From Candidatus Sysuiplasma acidicola (lineage in GTDB: Archaea > Thermoplasmatota > Thermoplasmata > Sysuiplasmatales > Sysuiplasmataceae), in assembly GCA_019721035.1 (NCBI GenBank), contig JAHEAA010000004.1, positions 62,001 through 126,000 on the forward strand: a DNA stretch of 64,000 nucleotides. The letters run 5' to 3'. Of the stretch, positions 44,498-51,863 are shown piece by piece (the first letter of the stretch is position 1; each line of letters begins with the position of its first letter). A program made the translations under genes and the position numbers. The notes under the pieces were generated by a model that ran no database searches, had not been told where the DNA came from, and worked only from the letters and a program-made list of their open reading frames with translations.

Positions 44498-44832
44498 CAG
44501 AACACCAGCACCTTCGACGAAAGCATGATCGATGAGAGTTCATCGGACTCAATCAGTCTGTAATTTTCCGGAAGTGGCACTTCGGGGATCAGCCGCCTGA
44601 ACGAACCGGCGTGAACACGGATACGGATGGAGTCGGTGCCTTCCATTCTCTTCAGCGTCTCTCTCCCGAATTTTCCACCAGTCTGTTCCAGCAGTATGAA
44701 TGCGCCGTCGTCTATAAGGATGAAATCAACTTCATGATTCAATGCCGCAATCATGAATGAGACGCGCACCGCCTCCGTCAGATGTGCCGTCGACAGCGGC
44801 GGTCTCGTGAGCAACACTGTTACCTTCATCAT
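44497..44832 (-). CDS. DsrF/TusC-like sulfur-relay protein
   Basis: 111 residues of DsrE/F fold (KVTVLLTRPPLSTAHLTEAVR, NHEVDFILIDDGAFILLEQTG). It contains no cysteine at all, in line with a structural DsrF role in a DsrEFH hexamer rather than with sulfur carriage. It overlaps both neighbours by 1-4 bases, so the three subunits are translationally coupled. Confidence 0.75.
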   Translation of the reverse strand: MMKVTVLLTRPPLSTAHLTEAVRVSFMIAALNHEVDFILIDDGAFILLEQTGGKFGRETLKRMEGTDSIRIRVHAGSFRRLIPEVPLPENYRLIESDELSSIMLSSKVLVF

Positions 44833-45173
44833 TCCTCCGCCGTGTAGCTGAATATTGCGTCCGCCGTCTCAATCTCTTCGACAAGATCCTCGAGCCCGCC
44901 CATTTTTGCTTTCTCTATGAGCGTGCTCACACCCCTCATTGCAGAGCATGTCGAACAGCAGATTATGTTCACACCGCCGAGTCCGGCAAAACCTGCAACC
45001 ACCTCGGCCGCCCCTTTGCGGCTCAGCGGCATCGACGCGTTGTAGGTGCCGTCGCCAAGCAGGAAAACCGAGACCGTGTGCCCTTCCCCTGAAAGCGCGG
45101 CAGCCTTTTCCAGCACATATTCGGCCTCCCTGTGCTGAACCGGAGACGAGAAGAGAATGAAGAGGCAGCGCAC
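44829..45173 (-). CDS. dsrE: DsrE/TusD-like sulfurtransferase subunit
   Basis: 114 residues from GTG 45173, preceded by GGAGGAG. The fold start RCLFILFSSPVQHREAEYVLEKA and FLLGDGTYNA are typical. The active-site segment is ICCSTCSAMRG with Cys72, Cys73 and Cys76; the Cys before Arg-Gly corresponds to the persulfide-carrying cysteine of DsrE. It probably accepts sulfane sulfur from TusA or hands it on to it. Part of the sHdr-associated operon. Confidence 0.82.
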   Translation of the reverse strand: MRCLFILFSSPVQHREAEYVLEKAAALSGEGHTVSVFLLGDGTYNASMPLSRKGAAEVVAGFAGLGGVNIICCSTCSAMRGVSTLIEKAKMGGLEDLVEEIETADAIFSYTAEE

Positions 45174-45177
45174 GATG

Positions 45178-45375
45178 CTACTCCTCCACAGCGGACCAGC
45201 CGGACATCGTGCACACATATCTGCTGCCCTCTATTTCCACGATGCCGCCCTTGTCCACCTCTCCCTCAAAGAAAAGGCTGTTCAGCAGTTCCAGGTGTTC
45301 GGACGGAATGCCTTCCGTCCGTCCTCCTGTGAAGAACGGATCGCCTATCCTCGCAATGACCCTCACCCTGATCAT
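45178..45375 (-). CDS. Unknown 65-residue protein in the sulfur operon
   Basis: Begins at ATG 45375, immediately after the Mrp stop (TGAATG), and ends 5 bases before dsrE, so it is surely cotranscribed. Sequence is MIRVRVIARIGDPFFTGGRT, then a helix and a strand-rich end IVEIEGSRYVCTMSGWSAVEE with one Cys. Small, beta-rich and acidic. I recognise no family. The place between a P-loop ATPase and DsrE suggests an assembly or sulfur-relay accessory, without further proof. Confidence 0.7.
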   Translation of the reverse strand: MIRVRVIARIGDPFFTGGRTEGIPSEHLELLNSLFFEGEVDKGGIVEIEGSRYVCTMSGWSAVEE

Positions 45376-46464
45376 TCACATCTTCCTCTGTCTCTCTGCC
45401 TGCGCATTCTGCAGCATGGCAAATCGCATCCTTCTGATTGTTTTGAACAGTTCGGTGTTGCTGTAAAGCTCTATTTCTCCTCTGTCGGAGAGTCCGCTGA
45501 CGGCCGGGTCGAGCGGAATCGTCCCTATATATGGAACGTCAAGCTCCGACGCTGCCTTCTCCCCTCCTTCCCTTCCGAAGACATTGACTCTGGATCCGTC
45601 AGGAAGGCGGAGGAATGCCATGTTTTCAATCACGCCAGTGACTGGCACATGCATCTCCCTGGCCATAATTACTGCCCTCGCGACAACGGACCGTGCCACC
45701 TCCATCGGACTCGTGACGAAAAGGACGCCGTCAGGCGTGAGCGACTGGAAAACAGTCATCGGCGCATCGGATGTTCCAGGCGGAAGGTCTACTATCAGGT
45801 AGTGGAGCTTTCCCCAGGCCGTTTCGGAGAACAGCCCCCTTATTGCGCTGTTTATGAGCGGCCCCCTCCAGACAAGCGGTGTCTTGAACCTGTCCATGAT
45901 CAGGTCCACTGTCATGATCTTTACGCCTGTCTGCGAACTGAGCGGCACTATTTTTCCGTCCTTGCCAAGTTCAGGCAGGCTGTTCAGACCGAACATTCTG
46001 GAAATACACGGTCCGGTGATATCGGCGTCTAGTATGCCTGTCCTGAATCCAAGCATGGAGAGGTGTGTGGCCAGAACGGCAGTCACGAAGCTCTTGCCCA
46101 CGCCGCCCTTTCCCGATGCGACTGCGATTATGTTCGAAATGTCTCCGCGCGGAAGCGCGTCTATGCCTGTTCTCTCGTGCGTCCCGCTATCGACGATCGG
46201 GAGTTCAACGCTTCGCCGGGTCGCCGCGCCGGTGTCCGCTGTTTCGGAAAATTCGACGACAGCTCTGTATCCCTCCCCGGCAAGAACGGCCTCGATGTCC
46301 GACTTTATGACGTTGCTCAGCGGATACGCGTGCGGCACGGACACTCTCACCTTCACTTCCGTCCCCTCTACGTCGACGGCAGAGAGCATTCCCTTTTCGC
46401 TCAGGGAATATTTCTCTTCGGGGTGCGGAACTGTTGAGAGCAGTTCAATCGGTTCCCGAGTCAA
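45376..46464 (-). CDS. mrp: Mrp/NBP35-family P-loop ATPase without CxxC
   Basis: 362 residues. An N-terminal MIP18-like region (about 1-75) precedes the deviant Walker A VASGKGGVGKSF (118-125), ADITGPCISRMFGLN and LIVDLPPGTSDAPMTVFQ. In usual Mrp/ApbC iron-sulfur carriers a Cys-x-x-Cys follows the IENM motif; here the same place reads VIENMAFLRLPDGSRVNVFG with no cysteine, and the whole protein has only one or two Cys. So scaffold-type Fe-S transfer is doubtful, and a different chaperone role in the sHdr system is suggested. 6 bp after the lipoate ligase gene. Confidence 0.88.
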   Translation of the reverse strand: MTREPIELLSTVPHPEEKYSLSEKGMLSAVDVEGTEVKVRVSVPHAYPLSNVIKSDIEAVLAGEGYRAVVEFSETADTGAATRRSVELPIVDSGTHERTGIDALPRGDISNIIAVASGKGGVGKSFVTAVLATHLSMLGFRTGILDADITGPCISRMFGLNSLPELGKDGKIVPLSSQTGVKIMTVDLIMDRFKTPLVWRGPLINSAIRGLFSETAWGKLHYLIVDLPPGTSDAPMTVFQSLTPDGVLFVTSPMEVARSVVARAVIMAREMHVPVTGVIENMAFLRLPDGSRVNVFGREGGEKAASELDVPYIGTIPLDPAVSGLSDRGEIELYSNTELFKTIRRMRFAMLQNAQAERQRKM

Positions 46465-46470
46465 CGGCTC

Positions 46471-47595
46471 TCATCCCCCGCCGCTGTTTGTGATTGAAGG
46501 ATGTCTTGCGGCCTCGGTTATGGCGTTTGCAAAATCATCAGGCATGGCGCCGAGGATCCTGACGCCGTCCTCTGTCATAACGGATGCAACCTTTTCAGAT
46601 ATGGTTTTCGCGTTCAGAGGCAGGCCCTCCAGAGCTCTTTCGAGCCTGTCGAGCTTCCAGGTTACCGGCACTGTGAAAAAATCGCCCGAAAGCACGATGC
46701 TCCCAATCGTTCCGCGGTCCACCAGCAGCGTGACACGGATCAGTTTCTGCGCCTTGTAGTCGTACTTGCAGAGAAACACTCCTTCCCTGATCTTCACTAT
46801 GCGGCGATCGGCGAAAAGTTCACTCCTGCTGCTGTCCCTTGAGAACACCCATTCACTTCCCTTCCTCTCCTCCACAAGCACGGAGAGACGGTACGCTTCA
46901 TCCTCCGTAACGGACGAACTGTTTATCTGTCCACCGTACAGCCTTCCGAACTCGCCGGTGAGCGCCGCATCGATTTCCTCCCTGCTCACCTGTCTTCCCA
47001 GCAGCGCTCTGACGGACGTCAGGTGCTCTTCCATCGTCCGAGCCATCTTGTCCCTGAATTTTTCATCAGGCACTCTCAGTATGCCTGACATCATCTCCAG
47101 ATTCAGATCCAGCAGTATGTCTCCGGTGAGGACTCTCGCGCTGTCGATATCCACTGCCCCGTTTGCGCTGATCTTGCGTCCGTCCACCGCAAGGTCATTC
47201 AATCCGGATCTGACTGTATGTATCCCTATCCGCTGAAGTGCTGAGGAGACGGGTTCGAGCATCCTTCCGTAGTACTCCTGTATAGTTCCTCCCGTTGTGG
47301 GCGAACCGAGACTGCTGATCAGGAAGTAATCCTCTTCCCACGGTCCGTCCGCTATCGCGCCTCCTCCGATCACACGGCGTACCACCGGTATGGAATTCCT
47401 CGTGCAGTAGTCCATGTCAATCTCCTGCAGCGCCTCCTGGTGGAAGCCGACGTTTGCGAACGGTTTCTCTGCATGACACAGGACCAGCGTGTCTCCGCGC
47501 TTTCCTTCGCTCACCGACCCGGCGAGGACGACGAACATGTTAGTCATCACGTAACCGTCAACCGGACCGAGGTTGATAACGTCCAGTCCGGTCAT
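46471..47595 (-). CDS. Lipoate-protein ligase, sLpl(AB)-type
   Basis: 374 residues from ATG 47595, with GAGGGG before it. The catalytic part has PVVRRVIGGGAIADGP and the lipoyl-AMP lysine Lys141 in GRKISANGA. After it a C-terminal domain of about 110 residues resembles the LplB accessory domain, so both parts are fused. Such ligases are a mark of sHdr clusters, where they load lipoate on LbpA rather than on dehydrogenase E2 proteins. The LipS1/LipS2 synthases that insert sulfur are not in the window. Confidence 0.88.
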   Translation of the reverse strand: MTGLDVINLGPVDGYVMTNMFVVLAGSVSEGKRGDTLVLCHAEKPFANVGFHQEALQEIDMDYCTRNSIPVVRRVIGGGAIADGPWEEDYFLISSLGSPTTGGTIQEYYGRMLEPVSSALQRIGIHTVRSGLNDLAVDGRKISANGAVDIDSARVLTGDILLDLNLEMMSGILRVPDEKFRDKMARTMEEHLTSVRALLGRQVSREEIDAALTGEFGRLYGGQINSSSVTEDEAYRLSVLVEERKGSEWVFSRDSSRSELFADRRIVKIREGVFLCKYDYKAQKLIRVTLLVDRGTIGSIVLSGDFFTVPVTWKLDRLERALEGLPLNAKTISEKVASVMTEDGVRILGAMPDDFANAITEAARHPSITNSGGG

Positions 47596-47603
47596 TTTTC
47601 CCC

Positions 47604-47987
47604 TCAGAAACTCAGAACGGTGTCGGAATCCAGCGACAGGTCCACGAGCGTGGAAGAGCCGACAACCTTCACGCCGCTTATGACATCCTTCGGATCTATG
47701 TCGCAAAGGCTCCTCAGGCTCTCCTCGCAGGCGTAGAACTTCACGCCGCCTTCCAGTGCCATGTTGATGAACTGCATCAGCGTTCCGCCCTTCTTCAGCT
47801 TTACCTGCTCCGCAAAACCGGACTTAAGCAGCTTTGGCGCATGCATCAGAAAATACATTGATGTATCGACTTCCATCGCCGCCGACAGCGCTGCCGTGTA
47901 GAATGGTGCGTACGTTTTCTCCGGATCTTCGGGTCCGGTCGTCATGACAATCAGTAATTTTTTTCCCTCGACATCCGCCACTTGCAT
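47604..47987 (-). CDS. DsrE3-like sulfur-carrier protein
   Basis: 127 residues of DsrE fold: KKLLIVMTTGPEDPEKTYAPFYTAA, then MYFLMHAPKLLKSG. Two cysteines, Cys87 and Cys95 in KFYACEESLRSLC, stand at the sulfur-binding loop. sHdr gene clusters commonly include DsrE3 proteins that work with TusA and rhodanese. It lies between the lipoate-binding protein and the ligase, coupled to both. Confidence 0.85.
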   Translation of the reverse strand: MQVADVEGKKLLIVMTTGPEDPEKTYAPFYTAALSAAMEVDTSMYFLMHAPKLLKSGFAEQVKLKKGGTLMQFINMALEGGVKFYACEESLRSLCDIDPKDVISGVKVVGSSTLVDLSLDSDTVLSF

Positions 47988-47991
47988 CACC

Positions 47992-48441
47992 TCACTGCTG
48001 GCATCTTATGCATTTTATGTTGTCCCTGCTGATGAACTCCCTGTACCGCGACATCGCGCTCTCCCCCGTGAGCAGCGCCGCCTTCTCCTCCGGACTGGAC
48101 ACTTTCACACGCACAATCCAGCCCCTGCCGTACGGATCGTTGTTGATCAGCTCCGGGTGCGAAACAAGCTCCTCGTTCGGTTTCACAACTACGCCAGTCA
48201 GCGGCGCAAGCACCGCTCCGGCCCATTTACCGCTTTCGATTGTAGCGAGCGGTTTCCCCCTTGGTCTGGCTGTCCCCTCGCCCTTGACTCTGATGACGAC
48301 AATCTTGCCCGCCCTCGTCTGCGCCGGGTCAGTCAGCCCTATCACGGCCTCATCGCCCTCAAACCTCACCCACGACATCTGATTTCCTTCCAGGAAATAG
48401 AAAAGATCGTCAGGCAGCTCGCATCCGTTAATCATTGCCAT
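47992..48441 (-). CDS. lbpA: Lipoate-binding protein LbpA (GcvH-like)
   Basis: 149 residues, the swinging-arm carrier of the sHdr pathway. Lipoylation lysine Lys72 in LATIESGKWAGAVLAPLTG; GRGWIVRVKV ends the lipoyl fold, as in glycine-cleavage H protein. The C-terminus has an added tail with a Cys-x-x-Cys (CIRCQQ), unusual for GcvH. No glycine-cleavage genes are nearby, while Hdr and lipoate ligase are, which separates it from true GcvH. GGAGG eight bases before ATG 48441. Confidence 0.92.
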   Translation of the reverse strand: MAMINGCELPDDLFYFLEGNQMSWVRFEGDEAVIGLTDPAQTRAGKIVVIRVKGEGTARPRGKPLATIESGKWAGAVLAPLTGVVVKPNEELVSHPELINNDPYGRGWIVRVKVSSPEEKAALLTGESAMSRYREFISRDNIKCIRCQQ

Positions 48442-48459
48442 GTTCGAAACCTCCTGAAT

Positions 48460-49371
48460 CTAGAACCCTTTCGAGTGCAAAATCTTTCCTGCATCGGAGA
48501 AATTGTCCGCGAGCCGCGCGTCCCGCCTGCTGTGACCGAACGCCAGCGCCATCAGCTGCGTGAAGTACACGACCGGCCTTACAATCTCTCTGCCGTACTG
48601 TTTTTCGATCATAGGTATGTTCGCCTCTATGTTCATCTGCCCGAGCGGGCACATCGTCACGACGAAGTCAGCATTCAGTCTTGCAGCCTCGTTAAGTATC
48701 GACGCACTGAATCCGACGGAGACCTCGCGATCCGCAATTGCATGTCCCCCGCCGCAGCAGACAGTCTTCAGCGGATAATCGACCGTTTCCGCTCCAATCG
48801 CCTCCATGAGATCATCCATGAAGTGCGGATGCTCCGGATTGTCCCTTTCGCCGGAACCGGCGCCGGTGTAAATCTTCGGCCTCGTGTAGAGGCAGCCGTA
48901 ATAGCAGGCGACCCTGAGTCCTTTCAGCGGTTTCCTGACTCTTTTCCTCACCGCATCGAGTCCCGCCTGCTGGTAGATGACCTCTATTATGTGTTTTACC
49001 TCCACATCTCCCTCGTATGAAGGTGCCCCCGCCTTGTTCAGATACTCGTTCATTCTGTTCTTTGTGGCCGCGTCCTCGGTTATTGCCTTGTTCGCTCTTC
49101 CAAGCGAGAAGACGCATCCGTTGCAGGGCGCCACAACCGCCTTCGAGCCCATCTCCTTCGCGAGTGCGAGATTCCTCCCGGGCAGGAAGACGGACAGGTC
49201 ATAGCTCACTGTCTTCACTTCCGTTGCGCCGCAGCAGTTGTAGTCCACAATCTCGTCCATCACTATGCCCAGGTCCCTGCTCACCAGCTCGGAACTCTTC
49301 CTGTAGGCCTTCCCGAGACCGTCCAGCGAACAGCCCGGATAAAATGCCAGCCCGCCTTCATCGTAACTCAT
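48460..49371 (-). CDS. hdrB: sHdrB2: heterodisulfide reductase B-like subunit with two CCG domains
   Basis: 303 residues from ATG 49371. Two cysteine-rich CCG units are seen: FYPGCSL with YNCCGATEV and APCNGC, then ACYYGCLYTRP with VCCGGGHA and MCPLG. In HdrB these bind non-cubane [4Fe-4S] clusters that split a disulfide. In sHdr the substrate is thought to be LbpA-bound sulfur. Start overlaps the end of hdrC2 by 14 bp. Numbering B2 is by gene order. Confidence 0.9.
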   Translation of the reverse strand: MSYDEGGLAFYPGCSLDGLGKAYRKSSELVSRDLGIVMDEIVDYNCCGATEVKTVSYDLSVFLPGRNLALAKEMGSKAVVAPCNGCVFSLGRANKAITEDAATKNRMNEYLNKAGAPSYEGDVEVKHIIEVIYQQAGLDAVRKRVRKPLKGLRVACYYGCLYTRPKIYTGAGSGERDNPEHPHFMDDLMEAIGAETVDYPLKTVCCGGGHAIADREVSVGFSASILNEAARLNADFVVTMCPLGQMNIEANIPMIEKQYGREIVRPVVYFTQLMALAFGHSRRDARLADNFSDAGKILHSKGF

Positions 49372-50059
49372 AACCATCTTTCTCCAGTATCTCTTCTGCA
49401 ACTTTCCTTACTTTCTTCCATCCCTTCGTTCTGTGTCTGAACGGACCTGTTCTCAGTCTCCCGGTCCTGAGCATATTCATGCCCATCTTCATCATGTACG
49501 ATGCGTCGAACTCCTTCATTTCCTCGTCCCTGATGTAATTCCTCAGCAGCATGATCTCGTCTAGTATGCCCGTTTTGAGCACATTGCCGACATACTCGTC
49601 ATCCCATCTGCTTGCGGGCGTCTCCTGCATCCAGCCCTTCTTTCTCATGTAGCCGTCGATGGCATGAATGACCTCCTCCACTCTCACGTCCTTCGGGCAC
49701 CGTTCGACGCACTTGTTGCAAGCCAGGCATCGCCAGATGACATCCTTGTACTTCTTCAGCTCTTCCTCGTCGCCTATCTTTGCGAGATAGATGAAATATC
49801 TGGGGTTGAATTCCCGCAGACCGAAATCGGTATGCATGCAGCAGCCCGATGTGCACGTTCCGCACTGCCAGCATCTGTTTATCGTTCTGCCTTCCGGCGT
49901 CGAAGCTATTTCGTCCACCATGGCAGGCTGATACTGTGACAGAATCCTCTGCTGTATGAATATGTTCCACTGGCCCGAAACATCCCTCCCTTCTAGCTCT
50001 GCGCTGTCCTTCTGCAGGATCTTCTGCTTCTCAATGAGATGTTTCTCATGGATTGGCAC
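49358..50059 (-). CDS. hdrC: sHdrC2: HdrC-like iron-sulfur subunit
   Basis: 233 residues. Two [4Fe-4S] motifs: Cys63/66/69/73 in CWQCGTCTSGC and Cys111/114/117/121 in CLACNKCVERCP. It passes electrons between HdrA and HdrB. GTG 50059 overlaps the end of the hyp gene by 14 bp. Together with sHdrB2 it forms the second C-B pair of the operon. Confidence 0.92.
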   Translation of the reverse strand: MPIHEKHLIEKQKILQKDSAELEGRDVSGQWNIFIQQRILSQYQPAMVDEIASTPEGRTINRCWQCGTCTSGCCMHTDFGLREFNPRYFIYLAKIGDEEELKKYKDVIWRCLACNKCVERCPKDVRVEEVIHAIDGYMRKKGWMQETPASRWDDEYVGNVLKTGILDEIMLLRNYIRDEEMKEFDASYMMKMGMNMLRTGRLRTGPFRHRTKGWKKVRKVAEEILEKDGYELR

Positions 50060-50756
50060 GGTGTATCCTCCTGATGCCGAGTATCATTGTGGAAATGACG
50101 CCGTGGTTGGGGAAGAGCGCTTCCATGCCGCCCGCATTCATCGAATTGTCCTTTGCACCAATCACGTCCTGCGAATAGTACAGCGCACTCATCAGATCTA
50201 TGGGTATGAAATCCTTGAATCTGTAACCGTGCACGGCAAGGGATGCGGCAATGCTCTTCATCACCTTCTGGACCTGTTCAAAACTGATGGGCCTTTTTTC
50301 GGCGGCAATAGCTTCTCTCAGCGCGCCGGTGCCGTTTGACGGATTCCACACCCATCTGGTCGCGAGCCCGTACCTGGCGGGATATGAAAAGTGTATCATC
50401 TCATATGCCAGGTCCATGAGCACTTCGGGCGGACCTCCTTTGAGCGACATGAAAAGCGATATGCAGCGCTCCGGATCAGTGTCAGAGGATGATAGCGAAT
50501 CTATGGCACTGTCTATCTCCTCAGCTGTGTTGCCTGAGAGAATGGAATCGCAGTGTCTCCTCGCCGTAAAGCACAGTCTGATGAAATCCCTCCTTCCCTG
50601 TTCGGTCCTCTCCCGCTCTGAGACGTATTCCCGGATGACGGCCGACTTGAGTCTTAGCCTTTCAATATAGGCGGACAGCTCCACTTCCCAGTTCTGGCCG
50701 ATAGTTGCATCCGCAATTTCCCGCAGACGGTAACTGTTCAGCATAAGCTCAGGCAT
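50046..50756 (-). CDS. sHyp: conserved protein of the sHdr cluster
   Basis: 236 residues, soluble, helical, no metal motifs. It lies between hdrA and the second hdrC, exactly where the conserved hypothetical gene (hyp) of bacterial and archaeal sHdr clusters stands, and is of matching length; identity is by position and general look. LMSLKGGPPEVLMDLAYEMIHFSYPARYG is a distinctive central stretch. Probably a structural subunit. Confidence 0.82.
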   Translation of the reverse strand: MPELMLNSYRLREIADATIGQNWEVELSAYIERLRLKSAVIREYVSERERTEQGRRDFIRLCFTARRHCDSILSGNTAEEIDSAIDSLSSSDTDPERCISLFMSLKGGPPEVLMDLAYEMIHFSYPARYGLATRWVWNPSNGTGALREAIAAEKRPISFEQVQKVMKSIAASLAVHGYRFKDFIPIDLMSALYYSQDVIGAKDNSMNAGGMEALFPNHGVISTMILGIRRIHRANP

Positions 50757-51855
50757 TTACCTTCATCGACCTGTCGCTTGTTCTCTTTGATTTCGATTCT
50801 TTTGTTCCGGCGCGCTTCCTGACGTAGTTGAAAGCCTTCATGGCGGCTGCCGACCCTTCGGTTATTGCATCGGGTATGGCCTTCGGGCCCGTCGCAGTTC
50901 CTGCGACAAACACATTCTCCACCGTCGTGTGGACAGGCAGGCTGTCGGCCTCGAGCGGCTTGACGAATCCGTGCTCCTCCATTTCCAGGCCAAGGAGTTT
51001 TGCCATCTCGACCGTTCCCTGGCTTGCCTCCATGCCTGTGGTCAGGACGAGCATGTCGAACGGCACCTCGCTCGGCCGCTGTAGTATAGTGTCCTCGGCC
51101 ATTGCGATCAGGTTTCCTTCATCCCCCTTGCTGATAGCACCTATTCTTCCGCGTATGAATTTGACGTTCAGATCCTCCATCGCCTTCCAGTACAGCTGAT
51201 CTTCCCAGAAGCCGTATGTCCTTATGTCCATGTAATAGATGTAGGTGTCAATCTCCGGATGTTTTTTCTTCACTTCCATCGCCTGTTTGATGGACACCGC
51301 GCAACCCAGCCTGCAGCAGTAGAACTTCCCAACCTGCCTGTCGCGCGAACCAACGCACAGAAGCCAGCCTATGCGCTCAGGCATTTTGCCGTTCGACGGT
51401 CGGACGAGATTGTCATCGGACAGCATCTTTTCAAAATCCTTGAAATCTATTACGTCCGGATAGATGCCATAGCCGTACTCGTACTTCTTGTGAGGGTCCC
51501 AGTGCTCGAAACCTGTTGCGAGAATCACGGCATCGAACACTTCCTCTTCCTTTCCGCCGTCCCCGGAAGTGAATGCAACCTTTGCCTGTCCATCGACATT
51601 GTTGATGCCCGAAACGATTGTATTGAGTTTCGTTGTGACCGTAGACGATTCAACCTGTTTAATCAGCGGGTCCAGCACCTCTTCCACCGGCTTGAGATCC
51701 GGCGCGATGAGGCTGTAGTGGAGTCGCTTTGGTGTACCGCCCAGGACAGACTCTTTTTCGACGAGAACAACCTCCGCACCCGCCCCGATAAGATCAATCG
51801 AAGCGCTCAGACCCGCTGGTCCCCCTCCTATCACGAGTATGCGTGGTGATGCCAG
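50749..51855 (-). CDS. hdrA: sHdrA: FAD-containing HdrA-like subunit, probable CTG start
   Basis: 368 residues from CTG 51855. The FAD-binding loop is RILVIGGGPAGLSA, and the flavin/Fe-S part KFYCCRLGCAVSIKQA holds the conserved cysteines. The only standard start, GTG 51834, would begin inside the first Rossmann strand (giving M-I-G-G-G), so an upstream start is needed. In the window between the in-frame TGA and that GTG only CTG 51855 and an ATT are options; GGTGAT before the CTG is a suitable ribosome site. sHdrA is the flavin hub feeding electrons, probably to NAD. Confidence 0.92.
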   Translation of the reverse strand: MASPRILVIGGGPAGLSASIDLIGAGAEVVLVEKESVLGGTPKRLHYSLIAPDLKPVEEVLDPLIKQVESSTVTTKLNTIVSGINNVDGQAKVAFTSGDGGKEEEVFDAVILATGFEHWDPHKKYEYGYGIYPDVIDFKDFEKMLSDDNLVRPSNGKMPERIGWLLCVGSRDRQVGKFYCCRLGCAVSIKQAMEVKKKHPEIDTYIYYMDIRTYGFWEDQLYWKAMEDLNVKFIRGRIGAISKGDEGNLIAMAEDTILQRPSEVPFDMLVLTTGMEASQGTVEMAKLLGLEMEEHGFVKPLEADSLPVHTTVENVFVAGTATGPKAIPDAITEGSAAAMKAFNYVRKRAGTKESKSKRTSDRSMKVNA

Positions 51856-51863
51856 TGAATCAC

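Noticed and set aside
45157-46032. 291-codon plus-strand frame
   Set aside because: Antisense to mrp and the 65-residue gene; no start signals or motifs.
47992-48441. Glycine cleavage H protein
   Set aside because: The lipoyl motif fits, but there are no GcvT/GcvP genes and the gene is embedded in an sHdr operon with a dedicated lipoate ligase.
47944-49020. 358-codon plus-strand frame
   Set aside because: Long, but it runs antisense to lbpA and hdrB2 and is rich in His, Arg and Pro, as expected for a shadow frame in GC-biased genes.
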